From Phycomyces nitens (lineage: Eukaryota; Mucoromycota; Mucoromycetes; Mucorales; Phycomycetaceae): DNA of 64,000 nt. Under the pieces are notes generated by a model. It was not told the DNA's origin and ran no database searches. It saw only the letters and a program-made list of their open reading frames with translations. The DNA lies in NCBI GenBank assembly GCA_022702545.1, contig JAHRBC010000005.1, positions 868,001 through 932,000 on the forward strand, read 5' to 3'. The position numbers and the translations under genes were made by a program. Positions 46,197 through 58,565 of the stretch are shown here, piece after piece. How positions within the stretch are numbered: position 1 is the first letter of the stretch; each line of letters opens with the position of its first letter.

Positions 46197-47287
46197 ACAG
46201 TTGTAAAGAACTAGAAAAAGAAGACAAGAAATAGTAACCTAGCAACCAAGGAATATTTATACAATAAGCTGTGATGTTATTTTTAGTTTTTCTTTTTTTT
46301 TTAGCTTTCTTACTTGATTATAAAAATACGTTACACAGCCGTGGCCAAGTTTGTTCTCATGATCTCTTTTTCTTTTTTGGTCTTACTATCAAAACCCTTT
46401 ATGTCTCTTTGAAATTGAAACATTTTTTATTTTTATTTTTAAGAAACAAAAATTATTATAGATAAGCTCAAAACTACACCTCTTTAAATTAGACTCATGA
46501 GCTGCTAAGCATTTTCCTATAAATAAAACAGGAAAGTATCATCATGTATAAATAAACGGTCAAAATATATCTGTGTAGATTTGTGTATTTTTTTTATGGT
46601 TGGCATTATAATTATCATTGGGATTGTGATTATTATAATCACCAGCCACAGTTGAATAATCTTTGTATTTCTATACATATTTCTCCTCGTTATTGTATTA
46701 CACTAGCCCTTGATGTCAACCCATGGTGGCTGAAATATACAATTGGTTTGCCTCCTTATTATTCGCATTATTTTTCACCACTAGAAAAAAAACAGTGCTT
46801 CTGAAAGGGTGATTATTGATTTGTATCTTGTATATTATATTATATTATATTGTATTCTATTTTATATTGTTCTCATCCTTTGTATTACAACACAATACCG
46901 AATAGTAATTTCAAGATCTGGGCCCTCTGTATTTAATAATGCAATATAAAAATTGTATATCGACTTGACCTCTGGATATCTTCATATTCAGAATCCCGTC
47001 AGAAAACAGTCTGTGCCAAAGCCCTCTTCTGCGTGTCATAGTTCCTTTCTTTCCTATAAGCCAAGTGTCACATATCTTTCTTGCCATTGTCTAATGGGGT
47101 TTTAAAAACCTAATAACCATTTACAGGACCTTGTACCTTGAACTAATTATTATTAGTAAATTTGGAAAGAGAGCCGACGTACACCCGATTTCCTAAACAA
47201 TCTTTACATACAGCATGTTTGTATAATAATTATATAAAGGAAACATGTTTAATAGTCTTTTACAAGTATATAAGTGAAAGGGTAGAG
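46197..47287. other. Intergenic, Crz1-like upstream region
   Basis: The stretch carries the promoter of the zinc-finger gene and the 3' region of the Kch1-like gene. Repeated TATAT motifs occur at 46833-46866. No coding sequence is recognised. Confidence 0.5.
46254..46261 (-). promoter_or_regulatory. Possible TATA box of the Crz1-like gene
   Basis: On the minus strand the sequence TATAAATA lies 57 bp upstream of the first ATG. Spacing is reasonable, but in such AT-rich DNA the match may be chance. Confidence 0.35.
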
Positions 47288-48876
47288 CTAATAATTATTA
47301 CGGCCGTTCAAAGAGCCGTTGTAGTCTTGGTAGTACTGATTCTGTTGCGGGAAATATTGTGGATCTTGGTAAGCCTGCGATCTGGGGCTTGGTATGTGTG
47401 TATGTGGGCTAGGTAAAGGCTGACTGTACTCTGACTGGTATCTAACCGAGCCAGTATCCTGGTAAATGTTTATATTATGATAACTATTATTATTCTGCGC
47501 TGTCCATGGCTGAGGCTGAGCGTTGCTTGTCAGTCCAACTCGATCACTAGCTGTCGAACCATTACTATTTCTTCTTCCAAACGGATTCACAAGGTATTTT
47601 GGATTCTCGTCTACAGGAACCCTTTCATGAGGCTGTGTGTATGGCGATTGTCTGTAATCAATCCCGTCCATGTTCACGTTTGGCAGGGTGGGCTGAGGAA
47701 AGGTCTTCATCTCGATCCTTTCCTTGTCATTCTTGTTTTTCTTGGTTTTCCCACCAGATCTCTGGTTTGCTGCAATTCGTTTACGTGCCTGGTTCTTTAA
47801 TAGCTCAGAGATTCTAATGACAAAGACAAGTAAGAATATATTTTTGCGTATTGTTCAATAGGCCCAAACACGCATCTATATATTACCGTTTATCCACCTT
47901 GTGACAGCAGTATTCTTTGAGGTTACCTTGCATATGACAAAGGAGTGGAATGTACATCAAGACAGCTATGCAGACCAAGATGAACGACACTGCAAACACA
48001 GCGGTTGAGAACAACATGGTACATGTCATTAGTTGTTGGACAATGTCTTTTCCGAGTACTTCATTATTCAATTGCAATTGGTTGTGATCGAGCTTAATCC
48101 AAGCTGGGAGGATCTTTATCAAGGTAACAACGTTAATCACCATTCTAGGTGCCTCTGCCAAAAGTAGCTTTTTCCACCCTTTTTTTTAAAAAGTTTTTTT
48201 TATTTGAATTTATTTTTTCAAAATTATAAATGAATAAACTTGACTCAATGTTTTTTTTTAAAGATATGTTTAAAGATTTACCTTTGAGCGTAAAGAACAC
48301 AAAGAACGCAACTGTGTCCGTCGTCTTTTGCGATTTATTAATCTCGCAGAAAAGGCAGTAGTAGCGATAGTCTTTCATGGAATAGTACCGACTGGCCATG
48401 ACAGATGTAAAGGTGTACGATATGTTTCGAGAAGCAATGATTTTCCGAGATTTACGGACATCCCAGAACAAGAGTACAAAAGATATAAAGATTGCACCCA
48501 AGAAAATCCACTTTGAGATACTATAAGGAATTGCAGAGTCTTCGGCGTTTCTGTGATCAATGACCAAGAGAGATACTATAGATTTATTAGATTCGTTCAA
48601 ACGCCATGTCAAAACTTTACCTGCTGTCCACAAATCGGCAATATAGACAAGAAGGGACTTTAGGACGACAAGGTAAATAAAAGAATATCCAATTCGCGTA
48701 GTGCAAGAAGAGTCGTAAAACTCGTCTAAATCAACATATTCAAATTTGTGATCCTGAACGACTTCACGTTTCCATTTAGGGCCATTTCTACTGTTTCCAC
48801 ACTAAAACGGTAGAGTTGTTTTTGTTTTTTAACAATGAATCTTATACATTGATTGCTCGTCTCGTTCACTTGCCAT
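47288..48876 (-). CDS. KCH1: Kch1-like low-affinity potassium transporter
   Basis: Kch1/Prm6 proteins are fungal plasma-membrane potassium influx proteins activated with calcium signalling. Exons 48876-48874 (ATG only), 48801-48621, 48575-48282, 48154-47887 and 47813-47288 give 423 residues. Family motifs are VVQDHKFEYVDLDEFYDSSC, VLKSLLVYIADLWTA, KDYRYYCLFCEINKSQKTTD, VAFFVFFTLK, APRMVINVVTLIK and GNLKEYCCHKVDKRISELL. About four membrane helices are seen. The C-terminal 150 residues are Q/N/P/Y-rich and disordered. The first intron is proposed to begin with GC directly after the start codon (ATG/GCAAGT), giving MCGNSRNGPKWKREVV; no GT alternative gave an in-frame start. The body of the gene is certain, the first exon less so. 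Confidence 0.85.
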
Positions 48877-51800
48877 TAGACGATTGGCGATTGTTTAATT
48901 TTTTTTTCTAAAAAGGAATGGAATGAAGGCCAATTCTTGATGGCGCTTTATAAAAATACGAAAACTTAACATGTCGAGATTCCCAAGATTCCTCTCATTA
49001 ACTTACTTGCAGTAAAGGAGTGGTAATTTTGTTCAGGGCAAAAGGAAAGGAAGGCAAGAAGCGGAGAGAAAACAAGGTTGTCTGGGTCAAGGAAAAAGGG
49101 ATAGGTCCCTTTCAACTTTTTTTTATTATTATTTTTAATGTCAGATTACCATGGTAATTAAAGATTTCCATGGCAACAGCACGAACAATCGATTTTGGTA
49201 CCTTTAATAAAGGTATAACCTGGCGGGTTTTGATTAACTGCAGTGTTTATTTTTATTGAGGGAAAAAAAAAGAAGGGCACTTTCAAGTTTTGAAAATTTA
49301 ACCGTACAAAAAAAAATTATACTTCTTTGAAAGTTTATCTCAACTTTAATGCTTATTTAATAGCAAGCATTTAAAGGATACCACCCTTTTGTTTCATGCT
49401 ATGCAAATTATGGATAATGTATTTCAATTCGCTTGGATCTGTGTTTTTTTTGTTGTTGCCATGCAATAAAATGCTCAGCAATGTACCATTTACTCTGCTA
49501 GAATATGGATTCTCTTTACACAAATATTTAAGAATCAGTTATGGTATACTTTGTAACAAACTCAAACCTTGCTATGGATAGTTGTATAGTACATAATATT
49601 GTTTATTATGCATATGACCAATAGACAGGATTTTCAATAAAAAGTTTACTCTATAGAAACCAAAGTCATTCGATATAATAGTGATATTCTTAAATGGACA
49701 AAACCAATTAACATATCAAGCGTACAACAGTCAGGAATTACGTTGAATATGCAAGATGAGAAAACTAAATGACCACGCAGTAGAATTAGTCAGCATTACT
49801 TTCATAGTAATGGTCCATAATTAACAGGACCATATCAAACCAATATATCTAGTATATTGGTCTTGAATGTTGGTCTTGAATATTGGTCTTGAATATATAC
49901 GCAATTCACATTTTCTAGCTGCCATTACACATGATAATAATTCCATGTGAGGAAAACCTTGTTTTTTCTTTTTTTTTCAAGGCCAACGACATGTTGATAT
50001 TCTTTCATTAGCGACAAAAAGACTCTTTTGCCCAACTTAATTGTATATTTTATTTTGATGTTTTTATAGAGATCAATCTAAAGACCATGTTATGACTTTT
50101 ATAAGCTCTGATATATAATACCCAATCATCTTTCTCTGTCCAGTGTATTGGGTGGTCAATACTTTTTGAAATTATCTATGAACAGTTATTTCCATTTCCT
50201 GCTAGTATAAAACGTGTCGTTTCTATAGCTACTATAATCGTCATTCTTTATGCTGTTGACAAAAAGGTTGAATCTATCTTTGTCTGTAACAGAAATAAAA
50301 AAAATATACAAACAGTCTTGCTTACAATACTATAGATACAAAGTACTTTACAACCTATTGTCCAGTTTTCTAAATATTTTGACAATTGCAATAGTATTTC
50401 AAATAAAAAGTTGTAAAAAGCTTATTTATTCTATAATAATTTTGTGTAAAGTATCGATACACCTCTCATCCGCAGCATTATCTCATTCCAACATTGCATT
50501 TTTGAGTACGACATTTGATTTGGAAATATACCTATTTTTAGAGTATAGATATATGCCAGGTCTTGAAATATTTTATTCCTTTAAAAAGTATTGAAAAGAG
50601 TGCCAGCATTATAAAGTTACCTAAAATCAATGGAGTACATTGAAGAGCAATAGATAGATGAGCAAAGTTAAATCTTTATTCTTCTCTCTATTCCTATTAG
50701 TCACTTTTATTCGAACAAAATAAGAGAATTCAATTTATATGATATACAGTGGAAACATGGAGCCTAAAATAAACAAGAATAAATGACTGAATTTATTCGT
50801 AAGGAGCCAAAATATAGAAAATATATAAAAAAAAAGACACTACTTATGACGAGATTTTGGCTTACCTTGGCACCTCAAAATAGAACAGTTGTTCATATCA
50901 TACAGCCGTTAAGCATATTACCAATTACCCGTTCTTTGGAAACCACTATATATATATATATATCATAAATAAAACCTAAACTGAAATATCTCGCTCATTT
51001 CATAGTGATTGATTTGTTTCAATTACAGTCCAAGGATAGATTGTTATGTACAGAAATTTCTATTTTCTAAAATTATACTTTGCAGAAATATGAGTATGAC
51101 AGGGGGCTAGTTTCAACTTTCAACATGTAAACTTGCTTATATCAAAAAGGTACAAGAAGAGCTATATAAAATGATACTAGAACAATTTGGATTGGATAGT
51201 AGACTAGTAGTAATATATTTGGCTAGAGGAATTAAGATTATTCGCAATTTAGAATGACAAAAGCATTGGGTTTATTAGGAAGATGTGCAAAAGATATGGC
51301 AGGAGTAATATTACCCAATACAAACACATTGATTATTTAAACGAAAATCTTCCATGATATATTTAAAAGAGAGACATCTTGTAATTCACTTTATTCCTAG
51401 CTTGCATAAAATCTGATCCCAGTTGTATAGAGTATATTGGAGCTCATCTTGTGGAAATGCTTTTAAAAGGTTAAAGACACAATAATATTTATGGGTAAGT
51501 TTGAGGTACTGCACAAAAAGATCTTTATTTATAATCAAGTTTTATAATCTTTGGTGGCCAGTACTTTTTATTATTAGTATTGTTAAAGAAAGGCAAGTTC
51601 CTTCAAATACCTTATTAGACTCGAGTATATTAAACGCCTGTTTTATACTTTGTTATTTTCAAGCCTACGAGTTTTGTGCTTAGACATATAGGGAGATCAG
51701 AAAACATAGTGATGTTTTATCTTTGATAATGCACCTTTATTATCTATGAGTTTCAGTACATTTACATATGCCCTCCTTAATACTTGATTTAACCACACAC

Positions 51801-54800
51801 ATGTTACCTAAAAGTTTCTTTTATATCTATATTCCTGTTCTTTTTAAACACTTTTTCTGAAAATTTTGAGGCTATCAGACTACTCCCAATATTTTTGGAT
51901 AATTAAGAGAGAGATATGTATAGAGAAACAGACTACTTTGCAAAGAGAATATAAAGCAATTATCTTTTTAGCAGTCTATACACGCAGTACTCCTAAGAAA
52001 GTTATATGATATCAAAATACTCACTGTGAAAAATAAAAGCCCATTATATCATTTCATGCTTTCATTTTTATTTTATCATGATATTGCAATGAAAAAATAT
52101 AATACAAAAAAAGAGAACAAGTTCCTGGGTTATTAAAATATATTACAACAAAGTCTCTGGCATTTTGTGTTCATTCCTTTGTTCTCCTCGAGTCCATGTA
52201 TACAATTCAATATCGAGTTGCAATAAAATACACATCTTAACTAGTACATTATGCCGCTTTCTTAAAGTTCTTTCTAGATGTTTTCATATAATCTCAATTA
52301 AACAGCTATCAGGTTTATAAAAAGTCAAATTTATTCCTCCTAAAATTAAAACTCTTTAGTCTTTTTTCTTCTTCTATGGTAAAATAGGAATTATAACAAT
52401 AATATTTTCAGAACAAACACGTAAATTTCTTATCTGTTGACACAAAATCCCAGAGTCTCGTCACCAAAAAGATTTTTGAGGGTGGTTTCTGTTTGTCTAT
52501 AAATGTTGTCCCAGTCTCTATATTTTTGGATTGCATTATAGATGGTATGGTATACTATATTTTACTTTTCCCAAAGTAAAATAATTTTTATTGTGTCATC
52601 AGAATTACCAAGACAGATCCCTATAACTTGAACCAAAAGTTTATTTAGATTGATAATAGAATCAGACATTGTCGATATTAAAGTAAGAATAAGGGTCATT
52701 ATTGGAATTTTACTATGGGTATCAATTAGATAACTAAATATAGGGTTAGACTACCATTGCCAAAAAGCAATATGATTTAAATTTTTCCTTGTCGTAATAT
52801 TTCATAGAGTTAATTAGTATGTTTGTTTATAGTAATACTTAATGAAATTATTATTCGCGTTCTTGTTTCTGTCCACTATATTATCTTTTATACTTGGCTT
52901 TACGCAACTATGGTTTAATTACTTGACTTTTTATCCTTTGATTTATATAAAAGTGCGATTGCCTAACTTTAGTTTAAGCAATTCATCATTTTCACCACTT
53001 ATTCATCACATTAATAAACATGTATAATCAAGGTGTTGCTTTAGCAGAATATCAATGGTATTTATATATAGTGTAATGACCGAATAAACTAATAAAAGAT
53101 GGGCCAATAGTAGTAAAGTATTATTATCTGCCCTATTCTATCACTCTACTGCTTTTACAGCAACTTTACATCTTGCATATTTATTATAAATCAACAAGAT
53201 CAAGTATAAACAAATCGCTGAAAATTAATAGCGAATAAAATCCACCACATTTTATTCTAAACAAGGCAACTTGCTAATTCAAAAGCATAAATGAACAAGT
53301 GTTGTTCAATGGTTGTTTTTATGTTTGTTTTTTAAAAAAGGAAGTTATATTATTTTGTCTAGAGATGGTACATTTATAAAAAATAATTGTAGCACGATAT
53401 ACATTTATTTTTTACCTCCTTTTTTTTATCCGGACAACAATTACTTCTTTTTACGAATGAGTTTGCATGAACATGGATATTGCTCAACACGCCTTATTAA
53501 AAATTTGTGCATTATAATAGCATTATACTAGAATACCTTTACTCAACAAAAGAAGTTTTTATTACATTGGTCAATGCAATGTTTGCTCAATAAATAGTAT
53601 ATTTCCAACAATAACAAATAATTTATCAAAATAAAAAATAATACACATTGCTCAAATGAATGTATAATGTTTATTAGTCAACAATCATTCTTGTACAGTG
53701 TAAAATTTAGCTTACATAATCTTGGATGTTTATAACATAAAGCGTTGTATATATAAATGAGTAAGACTTCAATACATTGTCGTTTAAACGGCATATCACA
53801 CGGTTTTTGTACCTATTCATTGAAACAGAAACACAAGATATATACACATATCATATAGAACGGCTATTAAGATTAGTAAAATTAACACTCTGCCTTTTTC
53901 ATCTGTTCACCCTGGAACTCAATCTCATATATAATAGCAATGACTCACTCTTGAATGGTGGTTAACTGATCAAGGCGAATAATAAATTGGCTGTACAATG
54001 GTTATTGGTAGCAGTCAAATCCTCTACCGTTTCTGGCTCCCAAAACACATAATACATCTCGCATAAGGTAGGTGTAACGGACTGATAAAAACAGAAAACC
54101 AATTAGTTGTACAATTTTTATGCTGTGAGAGTATTATTTATCAATTAAATGGCACTATGGCGGCTTATATCTTATTGTTTAGATTTGTCTATAATTCAAT
54201 CTCTACTGTGTAATGGTCGGTAATCACCATACTAGTATAAAGTGTGCATGTGCCCGGTGTGTAACTACTCTTGAGATGTTTATATGGGATTCCCATTAAC
54301 AAAAAGTAGTCAGATGTTGAACTGTATAGCTTGGATTGTACTTAATTGTGGTGTGTTTACCTGTAGAGTATCCAACTTACTGTATCTACCTAAGCCATTC
54401 TTCCATAGTGTCGTTCATGGGCCGGTATGGCAATTTAGTCTCTATGTAATTTCTGATACTACTGATTGAGGTCTTTGGACTGATAGTTGGTGTTGATATC
54501 TTTGTCAATTTCCCATTAAAAAAAAAGCAATAGAATGGTCAAACCCGCTAGCCTAGAGACAATCCCACGGCATCAAATAATATTTTCTATACTTGCTAAT
54601 TGTAAGAGTATGGTCCTTTTTGTGCTTTCCTCTGAGACTATTAACTACAGATGAAAATAATTACTACTTTTATTATGGATCTGGATACATCTGCCTATGC
54701 CACTCTATTTTAATCTTAATACTAATGTTTACTAGAACTCTAGTCCACCCCAGCTGTTTTTTGTTTTGTTTGAAGGTTAAGTTTGACTTTGGTACAACGT

Positions 54801-57540
54801 CTAGTATTCAAAGGCTTTTACCCTTGAATATCTGATAGTTGTACCTCTACAGATGCTTGCGCTTGTAGCCGCAAAATTTGGTTGATTCTATGAATAGGTC
54901 TCCGTATATATATGCCTTGGATTCAGCCAAAGCCTCGTCAGATCAGTGACACCAAGTTTCTTTTTTTGGTTTCTCAGGTCTAGATTTTAGATTTTCTGCA
55001 ACTTCTCTCTAGCCTTGTCCGGTGCTATTAATAGTTGTTTGAAAAATGCCGACGCTGTTTGGGATCTCAGTTGGATTATAATGGGTATTAGATAATCAAA
55101 TAATATCAAAATACTCAAATTCGGGTAGCTCACATCTAGGTAGTGGTCTCTGCTTCATATTTAATGTAATAAAAGCCCCTGTGAAGAATAACAAAAAAAG
55201 ACTTGTTGGAAAGAAGGGCTTGTTTTTTTTGATAAAGTAACGAGGATAATGAATAAATTGTCGAGCTCCTAGGTTTGTTAATGTCATAAATTTGGTTTCG
55301 AATGACAAAAAGGTACACATCCAGATACCATCATATCTATTATTATTTTTTCCCCTTTTTAATATACCAACACAGTATCAAATTTTATTAGAGTAAATGA
55401 AAGAAGCTTTTAATTTATAAAAAGTATGTTATTGCAGATATTCTAATATTCTGTGTGTAATCCTTTGTTATTTAGGAGTACATGTAATTGCTTTGTCATT
55501 GAACCTCAATGAGCTACGCACAATTCAATTGGTATTCTATACTATCATGCTTTCAGAACTTGCTTCAAACATTCAAGCCTCTTTGGCTGGGGCATTTTGG
55601 CTCTCAATATCCTCCAAAAGTATGTCGATATGCTCTCAATTGGGCTGATATCATGATTGTACACTGTCCACTTTATCACCTCCAAATCTGTATTTTTGGT
55701 ACTCTTTTATTTAAGAAGAATGAGGTTTCAAAGTTCGGTCATCCCGGAATATACTCCACTGCGTATATTGAGCCTGATCTGAATAGCATTACTGTTTGGT
55801 AAGATAGCTAAAAGTGGTTGAGCAAAACAAATTTGCTTATAAAAATAAACTTCAAGACCTTTACATTACAGCAGCCAATGCATTACACCTCAATACAAAA
55901 ATAGGTTGATATATCATGACTCTAATTTGGGTATATAATAATCTATATCATACATATTGATATTTATAATATCAATAAATATCTGTAAACCTTTATCCAA
56001 AATATAAATTATTTGTAGACAAGTTATTTCAAGAGATGTTCTTTGAAAATAAAAAGTCAAGGGTAGTGTAAAAGGGCTGGGATCGATTCATTTGTGATTT
56101 GCTCAATCCTCTTCTTTTGCTTCTTTTCAATTATCATATTTCAGTATTGCAGCAGCTTGGTCTTTGGGTTGTTCCGCTGTTCGGTCTTTTCTCGATTCCA
56201 ACTTCTTTTTTTTTCTCGTTCGGTACAAGTCTTTTTACTTTGCTCGAGTTCATTGTCAAATCTTAACGGATTTCCTACATTTAATTACTCGAATAATTTT
56301 TAATTTGGACGTCTAGAATATATATTTTAGTCCATGCTTTTTATATTCATCATAAAAGTAGATACTTACTATTCAAATTTTCATGAGGGTACTAACACAA
56401 CTTTTTCCACTGAAAGGGTGTTTCTAGCAAGCATGTTCTTTGTGGAGGGTGCATGTTTAGCGTACTTGGGGAGTGTCGTTAACTTTATCTTTGAATCAAA
56501 CTGATAATCAAATTCATAAGGAATGGCATTGAACTTGGAATCAAACCTTGAGAGCAAACTTGGAATTGAACTCGGAAATCCAACTCGGAATCGAACATTG
56601 TTTCCAGACTTTATACTAAACTTTGCTTTGGACTTGGAGTTGAACTTGGCATCGGAATTGGGTCGAGTTTGACATTGGATCATAGAGTAAGTTTTGGATG
56701 CACCTTGATTGCGTCTCAAAATGGGCGTTGAGTAGGCCTGGATTACATTTGACAAGTGTATCAAAATTGAACTTAATAAACTTTTATTTATTTATTTCCA
56801 ACTACACCAGTAGTTTTTGGCTTTTTTTCCCTATTAGATAAGAAATATGATTTACCTTTTGGTGGTTACATTTGTGTTATAAAAACTATTAAAAAAAGCA
56901 TATTTTCAAATAGTTACCCTTTCCTGTTAATTTTTATAAACACTGAAAAACGCAAAATGTCTTTCTACTCAAGCAACAGAATTGAGTGCAAGTTCTCAGT
57001 ATACTCTCCAACTGACAAGACATTTGAGCTGGTATCTGTCCAAACATATTGCAAACATGTTTCTGATAATATTATGCAAAGAGTATAAAGACAGGATTCA
57101 TGTATATACAGAAACAAATAAAAAAAATTTTGGCAAAAAATTAATGATGTTTATATGATACAGTATTGGCTACTGAAGTAATGGCTATGAACACTATAGA
57201 TAATAGTAGTTAATATGCAATTGTTTACTGAAATCCAGAAAGAGTATAAGTTGTATATTTTCTACAAATAAACTAATCTCAATTTATAAAAATAAATATG
57301 CTGCTGTATGTATATGTATATCAAAATGAAAAAAAAGTAAGAGAAGTTGGTTCAGTTTGTTTGAGATGTTATTTAATATTATCTTTCTACTTCTTTAATA
57401 AGATCAAAACCTCTTTTCAACTCAAAGAAGTATAAACATTGGATACACAAATTGGGATCATATTTTATTTTACGATTCAGACATCTTGGCCAGAGTATTC
57501 GATTTGACTCGGAATAAAGACATCTCAAAATAGCCCTTTT
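48877..57540. other. Gene-poor, extremely AT-rich block, about 8.7 kb
   Basis: No recognisable gene, RNA or intact transposon lies here on either strand. Open frames are short and have the composition expected by chance from AT-rich DNA (Ile, Tyr, Phe, Lys, Leu). The short frame at 55509-55802 (FGSQYPPKVCRYALNWADIM) is the most protein-like and may be a relic. A degenerate repeat lies at 56500-56680. It is the largest gene-free stretch in the window. Confidence 0.6.
56500..56680 (-). repeat. Degenerate short-period tandem repeat
   Basis: The plus strand repeats variants of GAACTTGGAATCGAACTC with changing spacing (10-18 bp) over about 180 bp. The minus strand reads as recurring FDSKFN/FNSKSK-like peptides within an open frame at 56764-56381. 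It looks like an old minisatellite rather than a gene. Confidence 0.6.
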
Positions 57541-57559
57541 GCTGCAAAGCTGTTGGCCG

Positions 57560-58193
57560 CTGCTAACGGTAAAGGAGAGCATGAACACAGTCTTGGTCTT
57601 TCTTTTTTTCAGTGGTCTATTGACTTGGAAAGCTATGGGACCCTTACTTATAAGGTGTACACTCTAACTTCTTCAGTTGATCAACAGCCACAATGCCATA
57701 CTTGTACCAACCAACTACATGATCAACAACTGGTCATTGACATATTTTCTAGAGATATCAAAGAGTATTGATCTTTAAAAGAGTTATGGATTTCGATGGT
57801 CCGAATGCAGTCAATGCCAGGTAGCCAGTCGAGTTTCTCTATTACCTCTCTTGTTGTCATGCGCAACGTCGATCCAGAAGCCGAATTGTGCAATGGGCCA
57901 AGATTATTTTTAGCCACACTTACATCAAACGTTTGGATCAAGGCCATAATGGAATTGAGTACTTTCAAGATTTTAACAAGACGACCAAGAAAGGCGAGTT
58001 TGTCTTTGTGCTCATAGGTCGCCAATGTCCTGTCCACCTTGCCAATCGTCTATTTTATCATAAATCATTGTACTCTGCACTCTCTAAAGCAACAGGTCCA
58101 GAAAATGTGTTTGTGGCTGCAGCAAAAGACATACACACTACAAAAGTGCTGTATGTATATACATATATATATAACTTTGTTTCTACCCACATT
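57560..58193 (+). mobile_element. Decayed Helitron/Pif1-like helicase fragment
   Basis: Broken frames carry the C-terminal signature of Helitron-encoded Pif1 helicases: VVMRNVDPEAELCNGPRLFL then ATLTSNVW at about 57855-57937, and further on RQCPVHLANRL and SLYSALSKATGPENVFVAAA at about 58020-58125, in a different frame. These correspond to the helicase segments usually read as RNxDPxxGLCNGTRL and QLYVALSRVTSPENI. Frame changes and loss of the TINKAQGQ-like segment show it is inactive. It ends about 370 bp upstream of the DOT1 start. Confidence 0.7.
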
Positions 58194-58447
58194 TAACAAC
58201 ATTTATTTTCATCTTTAAAAGTATATAAATCATGTTTTTTTTTACTGTTAAATATAACCCATCTTTTACATATCAATAACCACATTACAAACACTTTTAA
58301 TATAAAAATACAATCTACACCTCCATCACCATAGTAACTAGGCTATAACAATAGAGCCAGCTATGGCTTAACATGTCATGTCAGTAACGCCCTTGGTGAG
58401 CGAGCGGAGCTCATCCAGTATGAAAATAAATATTGCGTAGTCTGTAA

Positions 58448-58503
58448 CCAAATTATTATTATTATTATTATTATTGTTATTATTATTGTTATTGTTATTA
58501 TTT
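58448..58503 (+). repeat. (ATT)n microsatellite upstream of DOT1
   Basis: A run of ATT/GTT trinucleotides lies 60-120 bp upstream of the DOT1 start codon, within its probable promoter or leader. Confidence 0.9.
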
Positions 58504-58565
58504 ATATATAATATTTCTTGCCTTTGTATTCCTCCTTTATTTTTCACTCTTGTCATACTCCGTTA

